A model generated the notes under the pieces. The model was not told the DNA's origin and made no database searches. It saw only the letters and a program-made list of their open reading frames with translations. A stretch of DNA of 64,000 nucleotides from Burkholderiales bacterium (GTDB taxonomy: Bacteria > Pseudomonadota > Gammaproteobacteria > Burkholderiales > SG8-41): positions 1 to 64,000 of the forward strand of contig JAUXMZ010000047.1 in assembly GCA_030683105.1 (NCBI GenBank). Direction: 5' to 3'. Shown one piece after another: positions 53,248 through 64,000 of the stretch. Position 1 is the first letter of the stretch; each line of letters starts with the position of its first letter. The position numbers and the translations under genes were made by a program.

Positions 53248-54042
53248 TCAGAGAGCAGCCACAAGCATCTTGCCTGCAATCGCATACATCATCAATGCAA
53301 AGACCCTTTTCAGCACCGAAACCGGCAGCTTGTGCGACAACGCCGCGCCCAGGGGAGCCGTCATCACGCTGCCCGCCGCCACCGCCGCGAGCGCCGGCAG
53401 GTGTATTAAGCCGAGGCAGAATGGCGGAAGGCCCGCCATGCCTAACCCATTGCTGACATAACCCACAGCACCGGCCAGCGCGATCGGCAAGCCAATCGCG
53501 CTGGCGGATCCGATTGCGCTGCGCAATGGCACCGAGCACCAGGTCATGAACGGAATCGACATGGATGCGCCGCCGACGCCCGCCAGGCTCGCGATACAGG
53601 ATATCGCACTGCTGACACAGAACAATGCGGCGGCACCCGGCAAAGTCCGCGTTGCTCCGGGACGGCATCCCATCAGCATCTGCGTTGCGGCGATCGCTGC
53701 AAACGCCAGGAAAAAAATCTTGAGCAGCTCCGGCGAAAATCGGGCGGATAGCGCTGCACCGAACACGGCGCCGGTTACGAGCCCGGGTATCATGCGACGC
53801 ACCAGTTGCCAGTCCACTGCACCTCGCGCATGGTGCGCACGCACGCTGGAAAGCGATGTGAATACGATGCTTGCGAGCGATGTCCCGAGCGCTAGCGGCA
53901 TCACAAGCGGTTCAGCAATCTGCTGCGCCGCGAACAACACCGTGAGCACCGGCACCAGAATGAGTCCGCCGCCGATACCCAGCAGCCCGCCGAAAAAACC
54001 GGCAGCGCAACCTGCCAGTAAAAACAATATCAGAATGCTCAT
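53248..54042 (-). CDS. TauE/SafE family sulfite/sulfonate exporter-like permease
   Basis: A 264-residue membrane protein with about eight hydrophobic segments. The family's glycine-rich repeat appears at the start of each half (GFFGGLLGIGGGLILVPVL near 15-33, and GVGGASMSIPFM near 155). TauE/SafE proteins export sulfite, sulfonates or sulfoacetate, or take up small anions. In a genome with sulfide oxidation genes, sulfite export is a natural guess. It is convergent with the patatin gene. Confidence 0.9.
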   Translation of the reverse strand: MSILILFLLAGCAAGFFGGLLGIGGGLILVPVLTVLFAAQQIAEPLVMPLALGTSLASIVFTSLSSVRAHHARGAVDWQLVRRMIPGLVTGAVFGAALSARFSPELLKIFFLAFAAIAATQMLMGCRPGATRTLPGAAALFCVSSAISCIASLAGVGGASMSIPFMTWCSVPLRSAIGSASAIGLPIALAGAVGYVSNGLGMAGLPPFCLGLIHLPALAAVAAGSVMTAPLGAALSHKLPVSVLKRVFALMMYAIAGKMLVAAL

Positions 54043-54243
54043 ATGTCCTCCGCGCCTCGTTGATCGTCATTCGCGGCGCCACTTGCGGTGCCGCGCGCTG
54101 ATCACATAGTGCGACGAAGGACACGCGGGAGAAATTCGACCAACGGCTTAGGACCGAAGCGCCAGAGAAGCAGGAATCTCTCGCAATCCATTGTTTTTTG
54201 TCATGTATTATATACATCCTGACGTCACATACGCCTAGGACCG

Positions 54244-54627
54244 ATGGCCATGCGCGCCCTGCTTGCCGACATCATCCTGCTCGTTCACTTCGCTTTCGTG
54301 TTGTTTATCGTTGGCGGTCTCCCGCTGATCTGGGCCGGCGCTGCACTGGGTTGGCGCTGGGTGCGCAACTTCTGGTTCCGCATCGCGCATCTGGCGGCGA
54401 TCGTATTTGTCGCCGGCGAAGCGCTCGCCGGCGTGTGGTGCCCGCTGACGGTGTGGGAGGACATGTTGCGGGGCGGCGAGCGCGGCGAGATGAGCTTCAT
54501 CGCGCGCTGGGTCCATCGCATTCTGTTCTACAGCTTTCCGGATTGGGTGTTCACCTTTACCTATCTGGTATTTGCCCTGGTCGTGGCGGCGACGTGGTGG
54601 CTGGTGCGACCGGGCAAATACAAATAA
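54244..54627 (+). CDS. DUF2784 membrane protein
   Basis: A 127-residue protein with three or four hydrophobic segments, starting MAMRALLADIILLVHFAFVL, and with the family segments NFWFRIAHLAAI and CPLTVWED. DUF2784 proteins are small inner-membrane proteins of unknown function. The first 23 codons were copied into the chimeric pseudogene at 49779. Transcription from here converges with fccB onto a shared palindromic terminator. Confidence 0.88.
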   Translation: MAMRALLADIILLVHFAFVLFIVGGLPLIWAGAALGWRWVRNFWFRIAHLAAIVFVAGEALAGVWCPLTVWEDMLRGGERGEMSFIARWVHRILFYSFPDWVFTFTYLVFALVVAATWWLVRPGKYK

Positions 54628-54630
54628 AAA

Positions 54631-54650
54631 AGGGGCGCAATTGCGCCCCT
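54631..54650 (-). terminator. Rho-independent terminator between convergent genes
   Basis: AGGGGCGCAATTGCGCCCCT is a perfect palindrome. On the minus strand it is followed by TTTTTTATTTG, giving a good terminator for the flavocytochrome gene. On the plus strand the run after it is not T-rich. Confidence 0.8.
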
Positions 54651-54669
54651 TGAATGAATGACAGGTGGT

Positions 54670-55968
54670 TCAGACCAGGCTGTCCGCCCAGATGTTCTTG
54701 GCCCAGCCCCAGGCGAAGGTTGCTTCCGCTTCGCTCGCCTGCGCAGACAGGCCGCCTGCCCCTTTCACCGGCACAAAAGTCTTCTGTCCTGCATCGAAGT
54801 GATGCAGCGACGTGACGTGCATCGCGCTGTTGCCGCTGACAAAACTGTAACAGGAGTTCATCAGCATCGGCTGGGGATTGACCGGCTGGCCCTTGATCAG
54901 CGCGATTACTGCGGAGGCGCAGACCTTGGCCTGCTGGTTCGCCATGCTGGCGGATTTCGGCATGCCCGGCGCCGACAGCGTGGCATCGCCGATCACGTGC
55001 ACACCCTTGACGGCGACGGACTCGCAGCTCAGCCAGTCGACGCCGCACCAGCGGTTGTTGGCGGTGATCAGGCCGCTTTTCTCAGCGATCGTGCCCGCTT
55101 TCTGCTGCGGCACGACGTTAAGCACATCGCCCTTGACGTTGTCGAACTGCAGCTTGATGGTCATGCCCTTGACGTCGACATCGGCCAGTTCGCTGTTGGG
55201 ACGGTAGTCGATCATGCCTTTATACATGCTGTTCCATGCCGCGAGGAACAACCCTTTCTTGGACACGATATCCGGATTGGCATCGAGCACGAGGATCTTG
55301 GATTTGGGTTTGGCCTTCTTGAAATAGTCCGCGACCTGGCACACGCGTTCATACGGTCCGGGCGGGCAGCGATACGGTGACAGCGGCACGTGCAGCACAT
55401 AGACGCCACCATCGCGCATGGCCTCGAGTTGTTTCCTGAGCACAGCGGTCTGCGGGCCAGCTTTCCAGGCGTGTGGAATGCGGTCTTGCGCCTCGGCGCT
55501 TTTGAGTCCCGGAATCAGGTCATACATGAAATCGATGCCGGGCGAGACGATCACCCGGTCAAAGCCCAGGGCCGAGCCGTCGGCAAGCCGCACTACGCGT
55601 TTGGCCGCATCGATCGCCACCACCTCGCCTTTAACCATGCGCACGCCGCGATTGCGCAGCCCACCATAACCCATGGTGATGTCCTGCATCGAGGCGTGGC
55701 CGCCCAGCACCAGGTTGCTCATCGGGCAGGATACGAATTCGGTGTCCCGGTCCACCACCGTGACATCGATATCGGGCGCCCACATCTTGATGTACTTGGC
55801 GGCGGTGGCTCCACCGTAACCGGCGCCGATCACCACCACCCGCCCTGCAGTGCCCCCGGGCATTACCCCCCCTGCTCCACCCTCAGGACCGGTCGCGCAT
55901 CCCGCGACCGCGGTTGCGCCGGCGGTGGCTGAAACCCATTTTATGAATTCACGTCTGGTAATCGCCAT
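54670..55968 (-). CDS. fccB: Flavocytochrome c sulfide dehydrogenase, flavoprotein subunit
   Basis: A 432-residue exported flavoprotein. The N-terminus carries a twin-arginine signal (TRREFIKWVS, then a hydrophobic stretch and AGCATG), so it is exported folded with FAD. The FAD fold is VVVIGAGYGGATAAKYIK (about 44-61). Redox cysteines are in FVSCPMSN, in YRCPPGPYERVCQ and in RWCGVDWLSCES, and the C-terminal region is FCSD-flavin-binding type. It oxidises sulfide in the periplasm and passes electrons to a cytochrome c, here encoded ten bases upstream. Confidence 0.93.
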   Translation of the reverse strand: MAITRREFIKWVSATAGATAVAGCATGPEGGAGGVMPGGTAGRVVVIGAGYGGATAAKYIKMWAPDIDVTVVDRDTEFVSCPMSNLVLGGHASMQDITMGYGGLRNRGVRMVKGEVVAIDAAKRVVRLADGSALGFDRVIVSPGIDFMYDLIPGLKSAEAQDRIPHAWKAGPQTAVLRKQLEAMRDGGVYVLHVPLSPYRCPPGPYERVCQVADYFKKAKPKSKILVLDANPDIVSKKGLFLAAWNSMYKGMIDYRPNSELADVDVKGMTIKLQFDNVKGDVLNVVPQQKAGTIAEKSGLITANNRWCGVDWLSCESVAVKGVHVIGDATLSAPGMPKSASMANQQAKVCASAVIALIKGQPVNPQPMLMNSCYSFVSGNSAMHVTSLHHFDAGQKTFVPVKGAGGLSAQASEAEATFAWGWAKNIWADSLV

Positions 55969-55977
55969 GGTCCCCTC

Positions 55978-56328
55978 CTAGTAGCCTGCGCGCGGAGCCG
56001 GTGACGCCGGTCCGGGCTTGATGGACGCGAAATAACCGGCGATGAGATCGAGCTGCTCGTCGGTATAACCCTTGGCATTCTGATGCATGATGGTCGCCGG
56101 TCGCTTGCCGGCCTTGAAATCCTTCATCTGCTGCAACAGATAGCTTTTATTCTGGCCCGCCAGGCTGGGCGGCACGCCGCCTACGCTGTGGCCGTTAGTG
56201 CCATGACAGGTGAAACAGGTCGCTGCCAGATCACGCGCGGCAGTCGGACCAGCGGCAATTGCGGGCAATGCAATACTGCTGCCCGCGACCAACAGGGCAA
56301 GCGCGAGGCTTTTCGATGCCAGGTTCAT
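55978..56328 (-). CDS. Periplasmic c-type cytochrome (FccA-like subunit)
   Basis: A 116-residue protein with a signal peptide (LALALLVAGSSIALPAIA) and a single haem-binding CFTCHG motif (about residue 41). A distal methionine candidate lies in ATIMHQNAKGY. It is a class I monohaem cytochrome c that probably forms the electron-accepting subunit for the adjacent FccB. The ATG at 56328 is preceded by AAGGAGGAG. Diheme FccA is also known in other species; this one has one haem site only. Confidence 0.9.
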   Translation of the reverse strand: MNLASKSLALALLVAGSSIALPAIAAGPTAARDLAATCFTCHGTNGHSVGGVPPSLAGQNKSYLLQQMKDFKAGKRPATIMHQNAKGYTDEQLDLIAGYFASIKPGPASPAPRAGY

Positions 56329-56516
56329 GGACTCCTCCTTGTGTGTAAGACTTGGACAGCCAGTTTGCAATAAAACCAGACCGATGTCTTCGCGGCGGAT
56401 TTGATCCAGATCAAGCGATCAGAAAGCCGCTTTTCAGACTCTGCCTTTATTAAAATCGTGTTGGACTTGCTTGAGACCCTGCGCCCGCCTAGACACTGCC
56501 GGAAAAACCCCGCCGC

Positions 56517-58772
<2,256 letters not shown>

Positions 58773-58773
58773 C

Positions 58774-59082
58774 TCAATTCTCTTCCATCACGCACTGTAA
58801 CGGATGTTGGTGCTGCTTGGCATACAATTTTACCTGTTCAACCTTGGTTGAAGCGACATCCCTGGGAAACACCCCGCACACCCCCACGCCGTCACGATGC
58901 ACCTTGAGCATGACCTGGGTGGCTTTTTCCCGGCTCAAGGAGAAAAATTTCTGCAGCACAGCAATGACGAAATCCATGGGCGTGTAATCATCGTTCAACA
59001 GCAGCACCTTGAACATCGGCGGCGGCTTTACCCTGCTCTTCTTCGCCTCAAGAACCGTGTCTTCACGCTGCCTTGTCGCCAT
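58774..59082 (-). CDS. clpS: ClpS, adaptor for ClpA and N-end rule substrates
   Basis: A 102-residue protein with the core [20 protein letters not shown] (N-end residue pocket), [11 protein letters not shown] and a terminal [11 protein letters not shown] at 59082 gives MATRQRED; an earlier ATG at 59112 adds ten residues. It is immediately upstream of clpA, the usual order. It is divergent from the cold-shock gene. Confidence 0.96.
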   Translation of the reverse strand: MATRQREDTVLEAKKSRVKPPPMFKVLLLNDDYTPMDFVIAVLQKFFSLSREKATQVMLKVHRDGVGVCGVFPRDVASTKVEQVKLYAKQHQHPLQCVMEEN

Positions 59083-59321
59083 ACCGCCAACCGATTTAAT
59101 CCCGCGGGCCAATTGCTATTTTCACCGTAATCCTGAAATTTTCAAGTGGAAAATTCCACCCTTTGCAGCAGTATACTTGACTTCCCCATCCAAATAGCCT
59201 AGAAAGCAATCGGGTGTTTGGCTTCAAGCTTTTTCGCAGCACCGGTCTGCCCGTATGCGAGCCTTGAATCTCAAACAGTTTGCGGGGATTACCGACCGCT
59301 TTTTCGACGAAGGCAGGAAAT

Positions 59322-59528
59322 ATGGCAACAGGCACTGTGAAATGGTTCAACGACGCGAAGGGTTACGGATTCATTACGCCCGATGACGGCAGTGAGGATT
59401 TGTTCGCGCATTTTTCGGCGATTCAGATGGGCGGATTCAAAACGCTCAAGGAAGGCCAGAAAGTGTCGTTCGAAATCACCCAGGGTCCCAAAGGCAAGCA
59501 GGCGTCAAACATCCAAGCCGCAGCCTGA
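59322..59528 (+). CDS. Cold-shock domain protein (CspA family)
   Basis: A 68-residue nucleic-acid-binding protein: [20 protein letters not shown] with RNP1 KGYGFI and RNP2 DLFAHF. The ATG at 59322 is the normal start; the frame is open further up to 59280. A long untranslated leader, of order 100 bases or more after clpS, is typical of cspA-like mRNA and may contribute to temperature control. A strong terminator follows. Confidence 0.96.
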   Translation: MATGTVKWFNDAKGYGFITPDDGSEDLFAHFSAIQMGGFKTLKEGQKVSFEITQGPKGKQASNIQAAA

Positions 59529-59572
59529 GCGCTTTGCCGGCTTAGACCGGTGAGCGTGTAATACCGAATTAC

Positions 59573-59612
59573 AAAGCCCACACGACCGCTCCGGTCGGGT
59601 GGGCTTTTTTTC
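59573..59612 (+). terminator. Rho-independent terminator after the cold-shock gene
   Basis: AAAGCCCAC and GTGGGCTTT with inner GACC/GGTC form a stem with loop GCTCC, followed by TTTTTTTC. Clear intrinsic terminator. Confidence 0.9.
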
Positions 59613-60019
59613 TTTCGATTTCGTGCCCACGAGGGCGGAAAAGGCCGGGTTGCCCGGAGGTTGCGGGTGTGTTGCGCCCACCCGCATCCTGTTGAATCAT
59701 CACCGGAACGCAAAATTGCATGGCCGCGCAAATGCCTGACCCGCAGACCGCTTGCTGTCTAATGCGTTGGAGCAGGTGTGGGCAAAGTTTGCGCTAACGC
59801 AAATTCCGCGTGACACCCTGCGCACTATAATCACCGGTGGCGTTGATAGCCATTTATGCAGAACTCAATAAATGAGATAATAATGGGCTGGCCAACGCCG
59901 GAAGGAGTGGCAAATGCTCTAACCGGGTCCTGCCCGCATATCCCTTCCAAACGCCCCGACAGACCGCCTACACACGACTACAACATTACCAACTACGAAT
60001 TGAACGGAGACTACGCACC
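59613..60019 (+). promoter_or_regulatory. Upstream region of the 458-residue gene with palindrome and -10 element
   Basis: No gene was seen. TTTGCG-CTAA-CGCAAA (59788-59803) is a perfect palindrome, and TATAAT lies at 59826-59831, so the palindrome covers the -35 area of a likely promoter. The site looks like an operator. A GGAG-type ribosome binding site precedes the ATG at 60020. The rest of the leader, nearly 190 bases, shows no obvious riboswitch. Confidence 0.5.
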
Positions 60020-61396
60020 ATGACTGAACGACTCGACTTGCTGAAGGTTGCACAAGAAGAACAGAACGGCGATCTGTTCAAGCTGCTGGACAGCATCTAC
60101 AAGCGCTCCAAGATCCAGCCGCGCGGCATTTCTGATGCAATCATCTGGGAAGGCGGCAACCCTCATGGCGGCGTAAAGCCGGTCGCGCACGCGTTCACCG
60201 ACATGTTCGCGCTGAACGGCACGATCATGGCGCTTGATGTCCTCGGCCTGCCGTTCCTGGGCGTACCCATGATGGCGCAGTTCCGCCACGACACCAAACT
60301 CGCATCGCTCGAATGGTTCGGCAAGCTCGATTACACCGCGCTCAAGTGGTCCACTGCCGGCGATTTCATGGTCAACGAGAACGGCAAGAAGGTCGTGGTG
60401 GCCGGCAAGTCCGCCAATGCGCCGCTGCGCACCGCGGCCGGGGTCTTCTGCAATGTCCGGCCCTACGGCACGATTACCAGTGTGCGGTTCATGCCCGGAC
60501 TGCCGTACTCGCAGGACAAGAAAAAATTCAGCGTGGACCGCAGCACCGGCAATGTCCATTCCGAAATGAACACCCCCGGTGTCCGCATGGCCTACGCGGC
60601 CCGGCTGTTTCTGAAAATGGTGCACGAGACCGGCCAGATTGGTCGCGTTGCCACCAAGCCGACACAGGCCCAGGAAGATGCGATCAACGCCGGGATTGTG
60701 CGCTGGCTGATGCAGGACACGAAGTTCCAACTCAAACGTCAGTACACCGTCGACGCCTACCAGGAACAAAAAGCCAACATCGATGCGATCGTCGCCTTGC
60801 TGCCCAAGGATTTCAAGGCCGGCATGGAAAACTGGGGTGGCGAGATCAATGAGCACATCTCCGACACCAACTTCGGCCTGCTGCTGCACGACATGATCAA
60901 TCAGCGTAATTGCATCGTTTATGCAACGGACCTTGACGGTGACCGCCTGACCGACCTCATGGCGGATGCGCCCGATTTGCTGCGCGCCTGGGGGCAGATG
61001 GTGCTCGACCACGCCAAGACCGGCAGGAAAATGCAGGATGTCTGGAAGGAAATGGGCTTCACCATGACCAACGGCAAGGACATGACGAGCGTCATGTACC
61101 GCATGGAAGGCGCGCCGATTTTCGAGCAGACGCTGGGTTCCGCAGATGCGATGCTGCTGCGCCTGCTGGACGGCGATGAAACCGTCGGCGGCGAGAAGCA
61201 GCCTTATGACCCACGCATCCACTTCGTTTTGATCAACGAAGCCTACAAGGCCGCGAATCCGGGCAATGCCGAACTCGCCAAGTGGATGGACGCGCAACTC
61301 GCAACCTTCGACAAAATCTATGGTGGCAAGCGGCCCCGCTACCTTGATGGGTATCTCAAGCTCAAGGAAGCCATCAAACCCTGGGGCAGCAAGTAG
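60020..61396 (+). CDS. Unrecognised conserved-looking 458-residue protein
   Basis: I do not recognise this protein. It is soluble-looking, has no signal peptide or membrane segment, and has codon use like its neighbours. Notable segments are ISDAIIWEGGNPHGGVKPV (about 38-56), RTAAGVFCNVRPYG, MNTPGVRMAYAARLFLKMV and ATDLDGDRLTDLM. Glycine/histidine/aspartate-rich turns suggest an enzyme. It has its own promoter-like region with a palindrome and its own terminator, so it forms a single-gene unit. It is followed by malate synthase. A role in carbon metabolism would be a guess from position only. Confidence 0.8.
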   Translation: MTERLDLLKVAQEEQNGDLFKLLDSIYKRSKIQPRGISDAIIWEGGNPHGGVKPVAHAFTDMFALNGTIMALDVLGLPFLGVPMMAQFRHDTKLASLEWFGKLDYTALKWSTAGDFMVNENGKKVVVAGKSANAPLRTAAGVFCNVRPYGTITSVRFMPGLPYSQDKKKFSVDRSTGNVHSEMNTPGVRMAYAARLFLKMVHETGQIGRVATKPTQAQEDAINAGIVRWLMQDTKFQLKRQYTVDAYQEQKANIDAIVALLPKDFKAGMENWGGEINEHISDTNFGLLLHDMINQRNCIVYATDLDGDRLTDLMADAPDLLRAWGQMVLDHAKTGRKMQDVWKEMGFTMTNGKDMTSVMYRMEGAPIFEQTLGSADAMLLRLLDGDETVGGEKQPYDPRIHFVLINEAYKAANPGNAELAKWMDAQLATFDKIYGGKRPRYLDGYLKLKEAIKPWGSK

Positions 61397-61441
61397 GCGT
61401 CATTCCTGCCAGCAATCCGATCAGCACATAGTTATGCAACT

Positions 61442-61470
61442 ACGCCCGCAGCAGCGGGCGTTGTCGTTTT
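61442..61470 (+). terminator. Hairpin terminator after the 458-residue gene
   Basis: ACGCCCGC-AGCA-GCGGGCGT is a perfect eight-bp stem followed by TGTCGTTTTAG. A moderately convincing intrinsic terminator 46 bases after the stop. Confidence 0.6.
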
Positions 61471-61674
61471 AGCGTAAGCCCGCAGCGTGCCCAGCCCCGG
61501 GAATGCCGATAAACCTCGCTGTTGTCGCCATACAAAAAAAAGATTACCCAAACACACCAATCATGGTATTTTTGTTTTAGTGCGCCGCAACATTAGTCGC
61601 AATATTAGATTTCACTACATGAAATTATATTGGATTGCTGGTCGAACTGAATCGACCATGAGGAATATTACCAT

Positions 61675-63303
61675 ATGATTCAATCACATATGCCGAATGG
61701 CGTCGAAATATTAGGCGCAGTGACGCCCGCTTTTTCCGAGATCCTGACGCCGCAGGCGCTGGCGTTTATTGCCAAGCTTGCTCGCAAATTCGAATCCCGC
61801 CGCCGCGAGTTAATGGCGCTGCGCGCCCGACGCCAGGACGAATTCGACGCAGGCAAACTGCCCGGCTTCCTGCCCCACACCGGAAACATACGTGAAGGCG
61901 TGTGGACAGTCGCACCAGTGCCGCATGATCTGCAGGACCGCCGCGTCGAAATCACCGGGCCGACCGACCGCAAAATGGTGATCAACGCCCTGAACTGCGG
62001 CGCCAGCGTGTTCATGGCCGACTTCGAGGACTCGAACACGCCCAACTGGATAAACATGGTCGATGGCCAGATCAATCTGCGTGACGCGTGTAACCGCAGC
62101 ATTACGTTTGCCAGTCCCGAGGGCAAGCGTTATGCGCTCAACGACAAGGTCGCCACCCTGCTGGTTCGCCCCCGCGGCTGGCACCTGGTGGAAAAGCATG
62201 TGCTGATAGACGGTGAGCCCCTGTCGGGCTCGATTTTCGACTTTGGACTTTATTTCTTTCATAACGCCAAGACGCTGCTCGCAAAGAACAGCGGCCCGTA
62301 CTTCTACCTGCCGAAGCTGGAAAGCCATCTTGAGGCACGTCTTTGGAACGATATTTTTGTCGCGTCGCAACGCGAACTGGGCGTGCCACAGGGCACGATC
62401 AAGGCCACGGTGCTGATCGAAACCGTGCTCGCGGCGTTTGAAATGGATGAAATCCTTTATGAGCTGCGTGCGCATTCCTCGGGGCTGAACATCGGGCGCT
62501 GGGATTACATTTTCAGCTGCATCAAGAAGTTCCGCTCGAACAAGGATTTCTGCCTCGCCGACCGCGCCCAAGTGACGATGACCGCGCCTTTCATGCGCGC
62601 ATATGCGCTGCTGCTGATCAAGACCTGCCACAACCGCAACACCTTTGCCATGGGCGGCATGGCGGCCCAGATCCCGATCAAGAATGACGCTGCTGCCAAC
62701 GCCGCGGCGCTTGAGAAGGTGCGCACCGACAAGTTGCGCGAAGCCACCGACGGCTGCGACGGCACCTGGGTCGCTCACCCGGGGCTGGTGGAGATCGCAA
62801 GGGCGCTTTTCGACCAACACATGCCGACCCCCAATCAAATCCACAAGAAGCGTAACGATATCAACGTTACGGCAAAAGACCTGCTCAATTTCCAGCCCGA
62901 GAAGCCGATCACCGAAGACGGGCTCAGGAACAACATCAGCGTCGGCATCCAGTACATCGGTTCCTGGCTTGCCGGCAACGGCTGTGTTCCGGTCTACAAC
63001 CTGATGGAAGACGCGGCGACCGCGGAAATCTCGCGTTCGCAAATCTGGCAATGGATCAGAAGCCCCAAGGGCGTGCTGGAAGACGGCCGCAAGGTTACCA
63101 TCGAACTCATCCGCAAGCTGCTGCCGGAAGAACTTGCCAAGGTCAGAACCCTGCTGGGGGAAGAGGCCTGGAAAGCCGGCCGCTATGAAGATGCGGCGAA
63201 GCTGTTCGACCAAATCACCACCAGCGACGATTATGTCGAGTTCCTCACGCTCCCCGGCTATGAATTGCTGACGCGCGACCTGAACATGGCGGTCGCGGCA
63301 TAA
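61675..63303 (+). CDS. aceB: Malate synthase A
   Basis: The 542-residue enzyme condenses glyoxylate with acetyl-CoA to malate. Recognisable are [20 protein letters not shown] (substrate binding, about 95-114), [29 protein letters not shown] with a catalytic-site glutamate, and [10 protein letters not shown]. Length matches the shorter A isoform (about 530-540). No isocitrate lyase gene is in the window. It is preceded by a 200-base AT-rich leader and followed by a strong terminator. Confidence 0.96.
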   Translation: MIQSHMPNGVEILGAVTPAFSEILTPQALAFIAKLARKFESRRRELMALRARRQDEFDAGKLPGFLPHTGNIREGVWTVAPVPHDLQDRRVEITGPTDRKMVINALNCGASVFMADFEDSNTPNWINMVDGQINLRDACNRSITFASPEGKRYALNDKVATLLVRPRGWHLVEKHVLIDGEPLSGSIFDFGLYFFHNAKTLLAKNSGPYFYLPKLESHLEARLWNDIFVASQRELGVPQGTIKATVLIETVLAAFEMDEILYELRAHSSGLNIGRWDYIFSCIKKFRSNKDFCLADRAQVTMTAPFMRAYALLLIKTCHNRNTFAMGGMAAQIPIKNDAAANAAALEKVRTDKLREATDGCDGTWVAHPGLVEIARALFDQHMPTPNQIHKKRNDINVTAKDLLNFQPEKPITEDGLRNNISVGIQYIGSWLAGNGCVPVYNLMEDAATAEISRSQIWQWIRSPKGVLEDGRKVTIELIRKLLPEELAKVRTLLGEEAWKAGRYEDAAKLFDQITTSDDYVEFLTLPGYELLTRDLNMAVAA

Positions 63304-63328
63304 CCGGATTTCACTGTCTCATTTCCAG

Positions 63329-63357
63329 CGCCCCTGCTTTAGGGGGCGTTTTTTTCG
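63329..63357 (+). terminator. Rho-independent terminator after aceB
   Basis: CGCCCC-loop-GGGGCG followed by TTTTTTT, ending 17 bases before the next start codon. Confidence 0.9.
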
Positions 63358-63373
63358 TACAATGGCGCCAACC

Positions 63374-64000
63374 ATGGCAACCGTGATCCTGTTCAACAAA
63401 CCGTACGGCGTGATCTGCCAGTTCAGCGGCCAGAGTGCCCCCGGCGCAAAAACCACGGCGCCGGCACGTCCCACGCTCAAAGACTACCTGCCCCAGCGCG
63501 ATGTCTATCCGGCCGGCCGACTCGATACCGACAGTGAAGGCCTGGTTGTGCTCACTGCCGACGGCGGTCTTCAGCATCGCATTACTGATCCGCGCCACAA
63601 ACAGCAGAAAACCTATTTTGCCGAAGTCGAAGGCGTACCTTCGGCGACCGCGCTGCATCAACTGCGCTCAGGCATCCATGTGGGAGAATTCAGGGCGCTG
63701 CCGGCCCAGGCCCGATGGGTGGAACCGCCGGATTGGCTGTGGCCTCGCGTGCCGCCCGTGCGCTTTCGCAAACACATACCCACATCCTGGCTTGAAATTA
63801 CGCTCAAAGAAGGCAAGAACCGCCAGGTGAGGCACATGACCGCGGCAGCCGGTTGCCCGACGTTGCGCCTGATCCGCTACCGGATCGGAGAGTGGACGCT
63901 GGACGGCCTCAAGCCGGGCGATTGGCGTGAACAGGTGCTGGAATCGCCGGCCTCGACACCTGCCAAGGCACGGGAAATCCGGGGCAGGAGGCCGCCGAAA
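63374..64000 (+). CDS. 23S rRNA pseudouridine synthase, RluE-like (runs off the window)
   Basis: The reading frame is open from the ATG at 63374 to the last base (209 codons, no stop). It has the RsuA/RluB/E/F-type features: LFNKPYGVICQF at the N-terminus, the catalytic aspartate in GRLDTDSEGLVVLTADGG, and EGKNRQVRHMTAAAGCPTLRL. The absence of an S4 domain and the short N-terminus point to the RluE group, which modifies helix 89 of 23S rRNA. An in-frame ATG four codons upstream (63362) is also possible. The basic tail (REIRGRRPPK) continues beyond the window. Confidence 0.9.
   Translation, partial: MATVILFNKPYGVICQFSGQSAPGAKTTAPARPTLKDYLPQRDVYPAGRLDTDSEGLVVLTADGGLQHRITDPRHKQQKTYFAEVEGVPSATALHQLRSGIHVGEFRALPAQARWVEPPDWLWPRVPPVRFRKHIPTSWLEITLKEGKNRQVRHMTAAAGCPTLRLIRYRIGEWTLDGLKPGDWREQVLESPASTPAKAREIRGRRPPK

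Noticed and set aside
59860-60019. Riboswitch or small RNA in the long leader before the 458-residue gene
   Set aside because: No known aptamer motif or convincing extended secondary structure could be recognised by eye.

Overview
The window reads as GC-rich chromosomal DNA from a betaproteobacterium, most likely a sulfur-oxidising member of the Nitrosomonadales/Sulfuricella/Thiobacillus-like groups. This is inferred from the proteins: a betaproteobacterial proteasome homologue (BPH), a sulfite reductase CysI with a DUF934 partner, flavocytochrome c sulfide dehydrogenase genes, a sulfide:quinone-oxidoreductase-like flavoprotein with DsrE and rhodanese partners, and the general core gene content. 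No rRNA, tRNA, CRISPR array or intact insertion sequence was found.

Layout. 0-5.2 kb: ribF, then a sulfite-reduction operon (cysI, DUF934, uroporphyrinogen methyltransferase for siroheme) divergent from cysB. 5.4-7.0 kb: accessory lipoproteins, a secreted protein and an IS30-type transposase remnant. 7.1-11.9 kb: a five-gene sulfur-linked operon divergent from an ArsR-rhodanese regulator, with a clear palindromic operator between them. 12-15.3 kb: a phnDCEE-type ABC importer. 15.4-22.9 kb: housekeeping (murJ, rpsT, argD, argF, argG, ppnP, BPH, yajQ). 23-27.1 kb: assorted enzymes. 27.2-32.8 kb: vitamin and isoprenoid genes on the minus strand (xseB, ispA, dxs, folE, ribBA), with a MITE-like element between xseB and ispA.

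33.2-41.8 kb: a radical SAM/Cys-rich (ArsS-type) biosynthetic cluster: ArsS, a sodium:solute symporter, a degenerate metallophosphoesterase, a VTT-mercuric-reductase-like fusion, a DUF547 protein, and the two glycosyltransferase-like proteins typical of such clusters. There is no arsM in the window. 42-51 kb: a Rieske oxygenase, a tandem rhodanese, three small envelope proteins, a LuxR-type response regulator, a B12-binding radical SAM protein and a hybrid histidine kinase. These are followed by a decayed second copy of the rhodanese-small proteins-regulator block, including a chimeric pseudogene and a response regulator that has lost most of its receiver. 51.1-56.3 kb: a membrane-anchored patatin, a TauE-type exporter, DUF2784 and fccAB-like genes. 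56.5-64 kb: clpA/clpS, a cold-shock gene, an unrecognised 458-residue protein, malate synthase aceB and a pseudouridine synthase that runs off the end.

The window is unusually rich in small intergenic repeats: hairpins built from 7-nt or 10-nt tandem units, REP-like palindromes, CCGCCAAG-type dispersed repeats and the MITE. Several touch or enter the ends of genes. The sulfur theme recurs: assimilation (cysB/cysI), sulfide or persulfide handling (7.1-11.9 kb), sulfurtransferase, sulfite/sulfonate export and flavocytochrome c.
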